64,000 bases of DNA, from NCBI RefSeq assembly GCF_963662255.1, contig NC_085047.1, forward strand, positions 113,990,214 through 114,054,213, given 5' to 3'. The notes under the pieces are model-generated. The model ran no database searches. It saw only the letters and a list, made by a program, of their open reading frames with translations, and was not told where the DNA came from. Shown in pieces: positions 21,401 through 35,202 of this stretch; within the stretch, counting starts at the first letter, position 1; each line of letters opens with the position of its first letter. This DNA comes from Cinclus cinclus (lineage: Eukaryota; Chordata; Aves; Passeriformes; Cinclidae). The translations under genes and the position numbers were made by a program.

Positions 21401-24374
21401 GCACATGGAAGAATTCCTCTTCAACACATGAGGAGCTGTCAGAAAGCATTTCTGAGGCTGCATGAGACACGCTGGGAAGGAAAAATCTCGTGTTGCCTTC
21501 CCGATTCATCCTCCTGTGTCGCATCCAGCCCTTCCTAGTGAGCCTTAGATGTGAAGCAAAAGACATTTACCCAGGAAGAACTGGGGATTCTCTGCTGACT
21601 TTCATCTTCTCTTCATCCCATGTGGGTTGGAACTGCTTGTACAAACTAACCTGCAGCAATTTGAGGCTCTGCTTCTGATAGAGAAGCTTGATTTCCACGG
21701 AGATGTCGATGGGGTGTTCACTTTGCTAAGCTGCAATTTGGATTCCTTGTGTCCGTGCCTCCTGGGACAAGGACGGGGTGTCCAAGGGAATGGCACTGAT
21801 AATTAGGAGAAAATGAACATCCAGCAACAATACAATTTCCTGTCATGGCAGTTGCAGAGATCAGTGACTTAAACGAAAAAATGAATACCATAAACTTTCA
21901 TTCAACTGGCAATTTTCTGTTTTGAGGTAAAAGTCTTTTCTTTCTGTCTTAACGGATCTACTCTAATTTTTCTTTTTTTTCTCGGTAATTTGATTTTGGT
22001 GTCTGGTGTTGAGTGGAAGATTTAATTAGTATATGCAGTAATTGTGAGACTGTGCAAGTAAACTGTCTCTTCAGAAACATAATGCATCCTAAAAAATTTT
22101 GCTGTTCACATGGTGTTCCTCACTGTGCCTGTTTGCTGTGGAAATGCTGATGTTGGTCACTTCTAGTTTTCATTACATGGTAAGAGATTGGCTTCATTGC
22201 ACTTCAACACTGAAGATAGTTTCCTTAAAAAGAGTCCCTTGGGCCTTTGGAACACCTTTTTTTCAGAGTACAAAGAAAATCCCTCTTTTCTTTGCGTGAA
22301 CATCCCTGCAGCTGAAATCCCAAACGTGGAGCGACTCAGTAGTAGAACAACTCATCATTGACTCATTGATTTTCATACAAGACTGACAGGGAGCAAAACC
22401 ATTTCCATCTCTTCAGAATGACGTGAACAGTCTAAAATGATCCTGTCCATAATGAAAAGATGTCCAAGTCTAAGGTCTACTACTACTTGTAGACTTGTAC
22501 TTGCAATGATTGTTCCTCTAATAAATATCAGCAGGATGCTGAGGGCAAAGCAGGCTTTCAACTTAGGAAAGTTTGGTTCAAGCATTTAGCGCCAATTCCC
22601 AGAATTTGGGGCATGGTCAGTTGGAGAGGAATCTGAAAGAAGATCCCCTTGTGAGAAGGACTGAAACAGGATGACAGGTTGGATTTGGGAAGCTGGTGTA
22701 TCAATTATGGCAGTGCTGTTCCCAGCCTGTGTATCCAGGGATCAGCGCCCCAGGCTGGCTGTGTGCTGAGTGTGAGGGGGAGGGTTGTTTGTTGTCTTTC
22801 CCCTGTCATACCACTCATGACAAAAAGAGACATGAAAGGCTCAAGGGCCTAATCAGTTTTTAGACTCTGACCCATATTTTGAGGTGGCAGTAATTATGAA
22901 ATGTAGGAATTCTCATGTCTGATTATACCCATGAAACTGCAGCACTCCCACAGTTGCTCCAGACTTAACTGTGTGTGGATGAAAAGTGAGCAGGGACTGT
23001 AGTTTTGAAAGAAATTAAACTGTGGAAATGAATGAAATTGAGATAATTATGGAAGTGAAAAGACTTTGGGGTCTGGAGGTTTTTCTGGTTTGTTTGGTTG
23101 GGATGTTTTGGGGATTTTTTTTTTTTTTTTTTTTGTTAAGATGATTTTTAAACTGTGCCAGGCTGTTGCAGGTAGCAGGGAAAAGGAAGACAAATGCACA
23201 GCCTGGCCCCCAGAACTTTGAAAAGATAAAAGATAAGACCAATTTGGTTTTGGCACAGTGGAAGAACTGACCTGATGACTTACTTTCCACTCTGATACAT
23301 GAGAAACTCCTGCATCTCTCAACCTCTGCTTTCCTTGTCAACAAAGGACTGTTTTCCTCAGCCAAAGTTGGAAAAAGCAAACCTGTTGCAATTCCCGATA
23401 TTTATTCCCGATGAATATCATTGAATTGCCTTTTTGAGACTCTATAAAACTCACGTGACTGTAAAAAGCATTAAGACAAAATCCACACAGTCCAGTGAAC
23501 TCACTCTCTTTAACTGTGCTTCATTTTTTTTCTTTTTGATCCAGACAATGGGCTGAAAAGTCCTGAAGTAGGAACCAGAAGTGCTCTCAAACACGACAAG
23601 GAGGTCTCAGCTTCATTTTATGCTGTAGAACTGCTAATTTCTTATCTGGGTAAACAGTGGGAAGAGGCACTTTATGCTGTGGCTCTTCTTTGTGTGCCTT
23701 TAGACATGATTTTAAGGCATATTGAGAAGGACATCTGCTCGTACCACTTGTAAGCTTAGGACATTATATTAAAAGAAAAATATCCTTTAATGTATCATGA
23801 GACAAAGAGTAAAAAAATCCTGTTAGTGTCAGTGATGGTACTTATTTCTCTTGTCCTTCCCTTCTCTGTTCTTCTTTTGCTCTAGCGGCTTTGACTATTG
23901 ATGCTAATTAGTACTGAAAAGGACATTTTTGGCAAGGCTTTTAAATACAGCTTTTATCTTCTCTAGCAACAGACAAACTTGTATTTAATGGTATTTGACA
24001 TCTAAGAGTGACTGCAAGGTCTTTTTTCTGTTGATTCTTTATTTTCCCTAAAGTAGTTCCTGTTTCTTCTAATTTTTTAGGAAATCAGATGTACTTTTAT
24101 TCCCCAGAAACTTCTATACTTAGCTGAGAACATGCTGTGTTTATATGACTGTACAGTATTAAAAAGAAAATTATAATTATGTCAATGTTGCACTGAGTGT
24201 TTCTTTTATATTAGTTTTTCCCTGCATATTCTGTTGAGCTACAGCATATCTTTTCAAATAACAAAATTACGTCTTTTCTTTTCTGAAAGGTTTTAAGGCA
24301 ATTCCTCTCAGCACCATCTACTTTTTGGCTTTTATAGAATAGTTGATACATATTTGCAAGAGACTCTTGGGAAA
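21401..24374. other. Unassigned transposon-poor sequence
   Basis: Single-copy sequence. A 20-nt poly(T) run at 23115-23134 is the only obvious repeat. Short open frames on both strands show no resemblance to known proteins. Confidence 0.6.
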
Positions 24375-25230
24375 CGGTTGATCAGATAATTGCTGTAGGT
24401 GTTTCCTACTTGCCTCTCACTCTGTCCTCAGAGGCAGCGTTACCAGATTTAGCTGTGCCAATGTTAGGTGATAAGAGCTGCCACTGGATCAAAATTTCTA
24501 GAAGCAGCAGCAATAAAATTACTACAGCCTTAAGAAAGCATGGCGTGACTGGGAATTTAACAAGAATCCTAAAAGGAGACGCTTTTCCTTTTCTCTTTCT
24601 TGATAGGCGCGTCCCAAATCGAGGGAATCTTCCGCTTCCCCAAACCATTGATTTGTCGTACTTTTAATCATTTTTATTTTCAACTGCCAAAACCCAGCTG
24701 ATCAGGATGTGGAACACAGGATGGAAAGAGCATGTCCTGTGAGACACCAGGCATATTTTGGATTCAGCTGGTGTGTCGGTCTAGACTTGGTCGCAGGGTG
24801 GCAATCAATAGTCTGCAGAAATAAACGGTCATTTTCCTCTTCCATGGCGGTAATTCTCCTAAACCATTCGAGCTCCCGTGAGGGATGGATTTTGGGATGC
24901 AGGGAAAGCAGTTCTTCAGCCTGGAACTCTTGGGAGCAGATTTCAGGCTCCTTGCCCTAGGTGTCCCTGGGGTGTGCAGCTGCCCGGACCCGCGGCACGC
25001 GATGCGGCGCAAAGCTCCCGTGGACTTCTGTGAACTTTTGGCTCGGGTTCTTGGCCCTGCAGGGGTTGCAGCCATCTGTCACCAGAGAGTGATCTAACCC
25101 AGCCTGGCAAACTGGCCCAAGGGAAGGCAATCTAAAGATGAGCTTCCTCTCATTTTTTGCATTTCTCAGCTGCCCAGCATGCCCTGCCACAGCCTCGAGG
25201 AACGATTATGGCCCTCGCTGTTGGACTAAA
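24375..25230. promoter_or_regulatory. Isolated CpG-rich patch, possible CpG island or unmethylated regulatory region
   Basis: CpG dinucleotides are scarce in most of the window but clustered here. The 60 bases at 24961-25020 hold eight CpGs and are 75% GC, with CCCGCGG, ACGCGATG and GCGGCGC. Further CpGs occur around 24436, 24541-24575, 24606-24658, 24778-24793 and 24845-24880. No coding exon is recognised; short frames are open on both strands. It could be a CpG island of an unannotated noncoding transcript, a hypomethylated enhancer or a GC-rich repeat I do not recognise. Confidence 0.35.
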
Positions 25231-25544
25231 TCATGGATGTGACATGTCAGCAAATCCCAGGATTCCCCCCCATTCCAATTCTCTGTGTGCAGGTTTGACT
25301 TTTGAGGCTGGTTCCCCTGAAATAACTTTCAGTTGCATTCTATTATTTTTTCCCAGAAATATTTTTTGTTTTCCAAAGCAGTTAAGCAAGACAGCCTTAT
25401 TGGAATGACAGCCTAGATGTTTTCTCACAGGTTGGGTTAGCTTGACGTCCACATTTCTCAGGAGCAGAAAAGATTTATTTTGGTCAGCTTTTTGCGTTTG
25501 AGCAGGTACAGCTGGATTAAGAGGTGTGCACAGGAAATAGTAAT
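25231..25544. other. Unassigned noncoding sequence
   Basis: Ordinary sequence between the CpG-rich patch and a trinucleotide repeat. Nothing recognisable. Confidence 0.55.
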
Positions 25545-25547
25545 ATA

Positions 25548-25592
<45 letters not shown>

Positions 25593-25612
25593 AATAATAA
25601 TAATAATAATTT
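25545..25612. repeat. Self-complementary (ATT)n(AAT)n microsatellite
   Basis: About 14 ATT units (to about 25590) switch directly into about 7 AAT units. Because AAT is the reverse complement of ATT, the two halves can pair into one long hairpin. Confidence 0.95.
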
Positions 25613-28600
25613 AGTGCCATTCAGCTCTCAACTTTTACTCCCCACAGGGCAACATGTGGGCCCCACTAGAACAATTATTCATTACCCCTGGGAAGGGCAA
25701 ATCTTCAAGGAATTTGTCTGTTGGTAAAAAAGATGTTCCAAACTTCAGCTTACATATTTTTTTAAACAGACAGAAAACAAAGAGTTTAGGGTTATGAGTA
25801 AAAATTTTCATTTTCCTCAAAAAATGCTTTGAGAATGCTAAAATGTTTTATTTTTATTGGAACATTAAAATTACTTACATGCTTCAGAATCTGGAACTTA
25901 TTTTCCACGTTCTTTGAAAAATGTTGACACCTCAGCTTTTAGCTTCCATACAAAATTAGCAGCTGATGAAATGCAACAACTTCTCATGATCTGAAAATTC
26001 AGTATTTTGTTTATCATCAAAAGTGGGAATTTTTTGTTAGATTTCTTCTCTCTTTTTATATTTTATTTTCAGTTTAAATATGTCTATAAGAAGTGTGTCC
26101 ATCAGAAGCCCATCCCAACTGATGCACGTCCTAATAATTGGCATGGTGCACATTATTGCTCACAACCTGAATTAGGCATAAAATATTTCCCACATGAAAT
26201 GTAATTACCATCACTCAATAACCAGTGTGAAAATAACTGTTTTCCCTTTCTATATATAGAACTTTTCTTTGGAGATGAGAATAATAATCAGCATTTGCTG
26301 GGTGGGACAATCCCCATATTCTGGAATTGAAATTTGCAGCAGTTATTGTCAGCTCAGGTGTTTAAATGTGTATTGCGTTTGTGCTTTGGGGAACAGCAGA
26401 ATTTGGGATAATGCTGTCACCAGAGGGACATTCTGTCATGAAAAACCTTTACAATGAGCTTTTTGAGCCCAAACCAAGAACGCAGTGGAGTCTCTGGAAA
26501 GTCTCCCATTGGAGTGAACAGGCTTTGGGCCATTGGCTTTCAGAGCCACAGTCCTGCAGTGGAGATTCTCAGGAGTGTGGGAGCTAAAAAATTATCTACT
26601 GTCAGATTGTTGGGCCAGCTTTTCATCCAGGTTTTATTTGGGATCACATTTTCCAATGTGTGCTTGAAGTGTTCCTATGAAATCGGGGGCAGAAACTGTT
26701 TACATCCCCAGTGTTGGCGCTTGCATTTAAATTTAAATTAAGAGTATGGGAGTTCAAATGTTGTTGATTATTTCTTCTTACTAATAATACCTAAAATTAT
26801 TCTTAATAGTAATGAGGGTGTTGGCTTAATCTAATAACCAAGATGTCTATATAAAGATGAGTCAAACTATTTTATATTTACCATTGACTAAAGATGAAAA
26901 ATAGCACAATGTTCATTGCTATCAACAATGTCAGGACTAGACTGAACAAGCAGTTGCACTGAAATAAAAACTCCCACCACGTTTTGCCCAGAGCCAGGGT
27001 ATTATTTGCAGGTTTTTTGTTCTCTACTCTGTTACCATGGCCTTATCTCAGGGCTTTTTAAATGGAGTTCTACTGCTTATAGGAGGTAATAAAAGAAAGT
27101 ACAAAGCATGAAGACCAGTAATCATATCAATCAGTGCAATTAACGTGCAAGAAAGAAAACACAAAACATCTCCCTTATTCTGCATTTAAATGAGGCCCAC
27201 ATTCCACAGAGACAGAGACTGGCTTCTTCAGCTACTAACAGCCACAGAAAATAGGATGTGGTGGAGGGAAATACATGAGTATTATTACTATTAGATCCTT
27301 GCTCGTTAGAACTTGGATATGGATAAAAAATCAAGAGCAAGTTCTCACCATCTATTTTGTCTGACATTGTCCAACTTCTGGGTGCCTGCTTACTTTTGTA
27401 ATCCAAATGAATCACAAATATAAAATTTTATGCCCATTTTCCTATGTAGGAAGAATGCTTAAATAATGAGTTTTTCATATGCATCTCTTTAGGTCCCCTA
27501 TGAATTCTCCATTGGGTTTTGAACATGTAGCATTGTCCTTGGAGGAAGGAGTGGCAGGAAAATTATGTTTTTTCTTTATTTGGCTTCAGCAACATATGGG
27601 TTTTAGGAAAATTCTCTGTACCTAACATTTCAGAGAAGAATCTGAAGCTATATCCAAATTCAAAGAAAGACTTTCTTAGGCAGTTTTAGGCATTCTCCAT
27701 CCCAGTTTATTTTCTGATTTTGCTGCATTTTATCCTTTTTATTTTGCTGGTGCCCTTTCCATGATCCACCTACTGTGAGACCTTCTGTTCCCCAGGCCTT
27801 TTTATCCAGGTTGGGTTTTTCCCTTTCCCGCATCTCTGGAATGGGAGAACGGAGGGATATCAGTGACACCAGCTCTGGGGTCTCCATCTAAGCTGCTGAT
27901 ACCCATGGAGGAGCAGCCACAGGAGTTTCTCTGTTTGCCCCAGGGTTACAGAACACCCAGGATATTCTGAATGCTGGAGATAGCTTGTCACTAACTTCCG
28001 TTAACCACAGATATCTCTATTTTGGTTGGAATACAGAATAAGAAAAAATTATTTTTGGTGACAAAAGTGTAATTGTAAATAGTAATCCAGAAGTAATTGC
28101 ATTGCAAAATACTCTTCATTTCTCAGTGAGTTTTCATATTTGCAGAGAAGTTATTGCTGTGTTTCTACAACCTAAAACCATATTTTTGTTTCCTTGTGGC
28201 TCTTCTGCTACATATTTGTTGGCCTTGGTAAAGACACATGCACAGCACAGAGAAAGACTTAAAAAAAACCCCAAAACAACAAACCATTTCAGGATATTTT
28301 CTTGCTTTCTTGTTGCATATGCACAAATATTCTGTTTTGGATTTGCCTACTACTTCAAAGCTTATTAAGAGAGTATGTGAGAGGAATATATTATCTGGTA
28401 GAAATAGGAGAGACACAAATCAGAGAGTGAGAGAAAGGTGAGTTGAACCAAACCGTATGTTCTTCCATTTCAGTTTCTTTGTTCCTCCATTCTAGTCTTT
28501 TTGCTGATGTCTTGCTGTCCTAATAGTCTTTGGCTCTCAGAGTAACTGTCATTTTAGGCCATCCCGTCATATTAAATGAATAAGGATGTCAAGTAAAGGA

Positions 28601-29504
28601 GAGTTAAAGAAACTAGGCAGAAGGGAGAGTAGAAAAATGAAATGGTTCCTATCAGTAAATCTGTTGTGTAAACAATGATAATTAATTTGCACCAAGGTTG
28701 TGTTTGCACCTGGATATCTAAGATGCTTTTATTGGGCAATAAATGGATACCTTCATGCATCTCATTTAGCTCTGATTTTTATTTTTTTTTTAATGACATG
28801 TTTTAATCACTGAAGCCAAAAGCAGTGATTTTTGCTATAGGTGCAAATTACAGCAAATTTAGTTTATTCGGAGTCAAGTGGTATCACTGGGGTGTAACAG
28901 TGCCAGAATTGTGGAAAACTGAGAACAGCTAAATAACTGAAACACCAAACATATTCTCGTTCAGGCTTGTCTGAAGAGAGTTCACAATATCCAGAGATGT
29001 TAATAGCTATTCACAGCTTGGTTGTCACTATTATTTGTTTCTCTTTCACTTGTGAATGCATATGGTTTCAGAATGTCAAGCTTGCTCCTAAATGCCTCCC
29101 AGATATGATGGCATTTTAGGAAAAATGAAGCCTATTGCAGAGGAGGGGAAGATTTCCTTTAGATCTGTTACCAATAATGATGGCTAAGATTAGGGCAAAG
29201 AAAACCAGGTCAATTACCTATTATTTCCCTCTTTTCCTATTCAGATTTTGTTTGAATTTCTCTTCATTTAGTTAAAGTATTCAAGATGGCTTTATGTGTA
29301 TGCCCCTGTTAGAAATGCTAATGTTCATAACAGCTTTGAACTTTGAACCACAGGTTTTATCATCCTGACAAAGTGCATTTATTTTTAAATGGGTAATATT
29401 TTAAATAGAGATCTCTCTATCTCTCTATTAGTTTGGAAATTAGGTTAGAGATGCCAAGTATTTCCCTCCTACTCATGTCTCACAGTATCATAAATTACAT
29501 TTAA
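25613..29504. other. Transposon-poor AT-rich noncoding sequence
   Basis: Single-copy sequence with no recognisable transposon, RNA gene or coding exon. A short AT palindrome (ATTTAAATTTAAAT) lies near 26725-26738. Open frames of up to about 95 codons occur on both strands and match nothing I know. Confidence 0.6.
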
Positions 29505-29668
29505 GGGCTCATCCAGAAGCCAATCCAACTCAACCCCCTGTTTAGAAAAGATTTAATTTAGATCAGGTTTCTCAGGGCCTTGACTGGTCAAACTCAGAGC
29601 CCCTCTGAGGACAGAGGTCACATAACTTCTCTTCCAATATTTTACCACTCTCATGAAAAATAAACAAC
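29505..29668 (-). mobile_element. Old CR1 LINE relic, minus orientation
   Basis: "ccaatccaactcaaccccct", "tagatcaggtttctcagggc" and "cttgactggtcaaactc" track the antisense CR1 3' region. That region runs roughly: "tccaacccccctgctcaaagcagg", then "agagcaggttgcccagggcc", then "ttgtccagttgag". A weaker match to the "gaccaccctcacagtaaa" region ends it. The copy is heavily diverged. It is the only CR1 copy I can recognise between 6.6 and 42.2 kb. Confidence 0.6.
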
Positions 29669-32600
29669 ATCAACAAAACTTTGATCTTAGCACACCTCCA
29701 AAAACCACAGAGCTCCGGTGTCTGTGTATTGTCTGATCATACAGGTCTGTTTCTGCCCTCTTTCCTAACCCTTTGGGAACCTCTCCTCACTTTCATTGAT
29801 CTGGCAAGATACAAGGTCATCTGAGAAGAGAAAAAAAAATTAGGATACGTTGCATTATGTTTGCTCCACGTCCAGCAGCAGCACCTGTTGCCACAGAGCA
29901 ACACACTGTGTGTGGGTGGAGCAAAGCTTTCTACCTGCTGGGAAAATTTCTATTCCATCCTTCAAGCATATGAGAATTTGCTGCTTTATTGCCATAAACA
30001 AATAACATCTCTTGAAGAGCAATACGGATATCGGGGTTTCACATCTAAGTGCAAAGAAGTGAAGCAAAACTTTACTGCAGTTCAGCTTTGAAGAGGCTGA
30101 TGGCAATCCATGCTTTTCATCTTTCAAGGGAATTGCCTCTGACTCCCACTTCTCTCCTGTTTTTTTCTACTCAGCCAGAGGTGTAGGTGAGTGGTTCAGA
30201 GTTTTGCTGACACACCAACACCTATAAAATAATATGTTGTACTGATGCGTGAAAAGCACTCAGCATTAAGTTCTTGAAATAATCAATTATTTAGCAGCTC
30301 ATCACATTTGCTGTCCACTGAAGGATCTTTAGAGCAATAATAAGGTCACTGCAATCAGATTCTCTGCTTTTGGCATTTCATCCGCAAAGCCTGCACGTAT
30401 CCACCAAAAAAAACCCCAAAAAACCTTGGCTGCAGTTTGGAATCTGTTCTAGTCTCAGCAGGAGATGATTGCTTTTTAATTCTCCCTATCTGGATATCTG
30501 CTTGTGCAGTAAAGTCCTCTGGCAGAGGGATGCCTGGTCATTAGAAACAGTGGCTGTTTATTGGCTTCACTGGCCTTGAGTCAGGCCTGGGGAATGGTGT
30601 TGGAAAGCTTGTTGGAAAATTGCATTCAAGGATGTTTGGGGAGCAGCCTTTGTGGGTTAAAAAAATAATACCCTTTAAGCATTTTATGGCATATTTCTCC
30701 TAGAGGAAGAGATGCTATTAGAAGAACAGCAGGCAGTAAATGAATCTGAAATATTGGCATTTACAAATTTTTGGCATTTCCTCAATTTTAAAAATTTTGT
30801 TCATCTTTTCTTCTTAAAGCAAAGAAGAATAATCTTCAAGGATCCATCATTCACAACCATCGTTTATTTTGCTAGAAGTCTCAAGCAGCCTGCATCCAGC
30901 CTTAGCGACGCTGCTTGGGATTGAAGAATTATCCTTAGATAATTATAAATAAGAATAAAACCAGGAATTATTTCGTATTGATCGTTAGATGGAGGGTGTG
31001 AAAAGCACTGAAATTTGGGGAAGGGTTCTGAAATGACAAGAGCATTTGCTGTTGGCTGTACCTTTGTGCTGCTCTGTGCAGGTGCTGACAGTGCCCACAG
31101 CTGTGGGAGTGACTGTCCTTCTTCATGGTCACAGGCAACTTCTGCAGTCCTGCATTCATTTGTTACTGGTCCAAAATTTCTAAACATATCTTAATGAGCT
31201 AAAAACCTGGGCATTTATGTCCTTTTTTTCTCCTTCATGTGTGTCCTCTCTGATGTATAAGGGAGATCTGAAACTCAGTTTGCTCAAAGCCAAGATTTTT
31301 TCTCAACTCAGGTTGAAATATTTGATGTAGCTCCAGCTGCTTGATGTAGCTGATGATGGCAGCAGGAGAATTGACAGAATGAAGTGGGATAAGGAAATAA
31401 GAAGTTGTTAAACTGAGAAGAAATAAGGAAAACAGGCATTATTGGAGTTACTGTTCACTTCTAATGTGCATGTATCAAATGCCAATAGCTAATAGATGCT
31501 CTAGATGAGAATATGTGAAAATTTTCAAAACAATCCAAGGGTTTCATGCAGAATAAGCAAAGCCCAAGTTAGGCTCTTTTAAGGTTATAAATGCAAGCAG
31601 AAACAGATGCAATTAACTCGTAGTCAGACAGGCTGCTGGGCTGACAAAAAGTGTGATGTGTGGCTGTGGAGAGAATCCTGAATTGAATGTCAGCAGAGAA
31701 ATATTTACTGGCACTACATTGCATTTGTGGATGCAATACCACGGCCTAAATATAGTGTCATTTAAAAATACAGGACCAGGAGTCATTAAATACAAGTAGG
31801 ATGTTTGAAATACAATTTGTTCTTAGTGGTTGCTTGCTATTCACTTGTCCTTCATGTTCATATTGTATTAAAAACAGGAGGTTGGACTGAAGTTCATCAC
31901 TGTAGAACCCACAAAAACTGGTGAATTTAAAATAAGATTATTTTGGCCCTGAATCATTCAACAAGGGGTGTGATAAATCTCAGCTCAAGTTTAAAGGCCA
32001 CAATTCCAGAACTAAAACAAATAATTTATGCTGATCTGGGGGAGAAAAAAAGTGACCTTGTTGATAAGAAAATCTGAGGTAGTATGGTTACTGTCGAGGC
32101 CTGAAATAATCTGAGTATTCTATAGATGTGATAAATGCAATTTCTTGTTGCACATAACGTGCTGAGGTGGCCCAGGATCCTGCAAGGTCAGATCAGCAGT
32201 AAGTTACAGATATGCCCCCAGCTTAGCCTCTGTAGAAAGCAAAATCTCTTATCTGCAGTATTAGAGTAGAAAAAAAACCTAAACTGTAAGTTTGTGCATG
32301 GTAAATGCAGGTACAGGGCTTCCTTTGTCCTTGATGTGTCTGATAGAAAATTTAAGCCTCATTCTCATGTTCAATGGTGGTTTCATACTTTGCACTGGGA
32401 ATATAAAAGAAAATTATAGAACGCAGCAGGAATGCTCATTTATGGAGAAAAAATAAAAGCAATAATTAGAAGAGGAATGAAATTCTTGTTCTGCTGCAAA
32501 CCGTGGTGGTTTTCCTGTTGATTCCAGTGTGACAAAATTCCAATCAGAATCACAAATGAGACCATAAAAAGTTTTCACAGAGAAATAGCCTTTCTTTTTC

Positions 32601-34560
32601 TTTCTTCAATATTTCCTGACTCTCAGGCTGATTTGCAGTTGTGAAATCTTCTCTCCCATTAAGCAAATCAGGTAAACATGGGTCTGCCTAAATGCATGTA
32701 TGAACAAAATGATTTTTCCATGGTTTTAAGCTAAGATGTTTCCTCAGATATCTACATTAATCTTTAAGCTAAGGAGAGAGTAAATGGGGAGTGCTGGTGC
32801 ATGTGGTTAAATATTTATTAAAGTAGATGTGGAACTAAATGAGGAAAGGTAAAGAAAATGTGAAGACCTAGAGGGGCAAGAGTGTTTGCATTTTTCTGAA
32901 TCTGAAGAATTTCAGCAAGAAGAAGCAGCCTCATTTTTTCTTCCTTGATTGGTCTGAAGCTGTTTAACTGTTTCAATAAATTGGAAGATTTTGCCTCTCC
33001 CCTGAGGTTTGACTGGGAGATGAAATTACCACAATATTAAAAACCACTGTATTCAACTCCCATAATAAAAAAAATCCAGACCAACAACCCCCAAAAAATC
33101 CTCCATGCTGTGCCACAAAGTGCTTATCAGTTTTTAAATTCTTATACAAAGGACACAAACCCTACTGGCTTCTGGCAAGGCTTGTGCTTCTAATCTGTGC
33201 TGATGAAAATCCCAACCTGCTGTGGATTTGTCTCTCACCAACATCCCTCTTAGTGCAGAAATCACTTGTACTTAACCCGTGTGTTTTTAACTTCTTATTG
33301 TGGCTTTTCTGTCTGCAAGGACCGTAGTCCTACTTTTCAGATATCACAAGTTCTTGGGGTTTTTGTCAAACTGAGGTAAATTCTGAGGTTTCCAACTCCT
33401 TGGTTTTTGGCTGAAGTCTTTAAAGGAGCACAGTAAATCATCATGACTGACTGTGTCTGTGATGCCACCCTTTTGTGAAATGCTCCCTCTGTGAAAACAT
33501 GATTTGCAGCAGCTTCATTGACTTCATACCCAGGCAATTTGAAGAGTCCAAGGTTCAGGCACTGTCTCATGAAAGGACAATTATTACATGACTGTATGGA
33601 AATGTCTCCTTGATTTTTTTTGGTAAAGATGGAGACAGGCTGGGGTGGGGAAGTCTCTCTGGGAACTGCATTGTCTCAGGGCACATAAATTTCACTGCTT
33701 GGGCTCCTGTTGTCATGCAGCTGGAGAGTCTTACTGCATGTGAAAAGTATAAATTCCTTTATTTCTTATCTGTAAGCCTTATCTGCATTTATTATGTTCT
33801 TTTATGTTACAGATTGTTTGCGTAAAAATGTTGGTGAAAGTGAACAGAGCTATCCCTGTTGCCTGTTGAAAGAGGCCCATTTTTGTGAAGTTTGATCAGT
33901 ATGAAACATTAAATGGAAAATATTTAGCAGTCATCAACAGATGAGGATGAAATATGGATTTTTTTTAGTTTACACCTACTTCTTGTTTAGGAAGAGAAAG
34001 TCAAGCAGTTTGTCCATAAATGGCCATTGTCTGAAATAGATGTAAATAGCTTTGTAGCTCCCTCCAAATGTCCTCCTTGTCTTTCATTCTCTTGGAGATT
34101 GTTCTCGAACTGATTTCTGTGCTTGAGCAAACCCAAATATGCAAAGACAGGAAAACAAACAAACAAACAAACAAACAAAAGTTATTATGTTTCCATGGCA
34201 ACATCAATTCCCAATCTGCAGGTAAAAACAGCTGCCAGTTAGTCCACTCACTGAACAAAAGCTCCCAAAGGCTCTTCATACTGTAACATTTGGCCAAAAA
34301 TAACTTGGCATGCCACAGTTTTCCCACAAACCCAGAGAGAGAGTGAGATTAAACTGACTGGCAAGCAGACTGTCAACTCGTTTAGTGTCTTCATGCTAGG
34401 AGGAAGGAAACAGTCTCTAAACATTTGAGAGGGAAAAGATGGGATGTTTATGGCTGGCACATTATTTTCATGGCCTAAAATGTAAAATATTTATGCTGTT
34501 GAAAGGAATATGGAGTATCATCTGTGTCGTTCATCCCAAAGGCACCAGGTAATTTGTTTT
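29669..34560. other. Transposon-poor noncoding sequence
   Basis: AT-rich single-copy sequence. An (AAAC)n microsatellite of about eight units lies at 34148-34180. A short CR1-like motif at about 31877-31905 ("caggaggttggactgaagtt") may be another very old CR1 3' end but is too short to call. No coding exon or RNA gene is recognisable. Confidence 0.6.
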
Positions 34561-34990
34561 TCAGCAGAAAACTGTTATAATTACATATATTCTGATTTAG
34601 AATTAATTAGCATTTTATAAAGTTATGGTGACAAATCTAGGCAGCTCCTTGAAATTAATTCTAATGGAAGTAAATCAGTTTCTCTTAGACTTTGTGGTGG
34701 TGTTTGCTGAGGAAGAATGAAATTATTACTTTCATAACCATTTTATGATGATGTTCTGTCAGTAATTAGATATTACCACCTAATATTAAAATTAGTATCA
34801 CTGTTACCTGTCTTTAGGAGATCTTAATGTGGAGCAGCTGTTGCTCGAGCTCTTCATAGGAGAATTTGATAGGAGGCAGTGAGAAAAAAAGTAAGGCTTT
34901 TTTTGGAAAGTGCAGAGGAAGTGTTTAGACCTGTAATTACAACTGATTAACTTAATTAAAACTGAGGCAGACAATCCTGAGTTGATTTTT
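34561..34990. promoter_or_regulatory. Candidate conserved noncoding element with clustered homeodomain motifs
   Basis: Non-repetitive AT-rich sequence dense in TAAT-core motifs: ATAATTACAT (34575), AGAATTAATTAGC (34600), GAAATTAATTCTAATG (34652), CAGTAATTAGATATTA (34760), TGTAATTACAACTGATTAAC and TTAATTAAAAC (34932-34964). Such clusters are common in developmental enhancers but also arise in AT-rich DNA. There is no transposon or coding signal. Confidence 0.2.
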
Positions 34991-35202
34991 TAGAAACCTG
35001 TGCAAATAGGCCTCAGGAAGGAGTTGGTGTGATGGTTTTTTTAATGGTTGTCTTGGGAAAATGAAAATCAACTCAAGCTGGAGGAAAAAAATGTGCACAT
35101 TTTACCTCTTAAACCTGAGTAGAAATTAAAGGTTTCCTGATGGCCAGTGGTTACAATCAGTATACCTTCAATGAAGAAAGGAAGTAATTTAAATTAATGG
35201 TA

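Noticed and set aside
24410..24667. Coding exon, as the segment is open on both strands
   Set aside because: Neither translation resembles a known protein. The openness fits raised GC rather than coding.
31877..31905. CR1 3' end ("caggaggttggactgaagtt")
   Set aside because: The matching stretch is about 20 bp with no supporting landmarks upstream or downstream.
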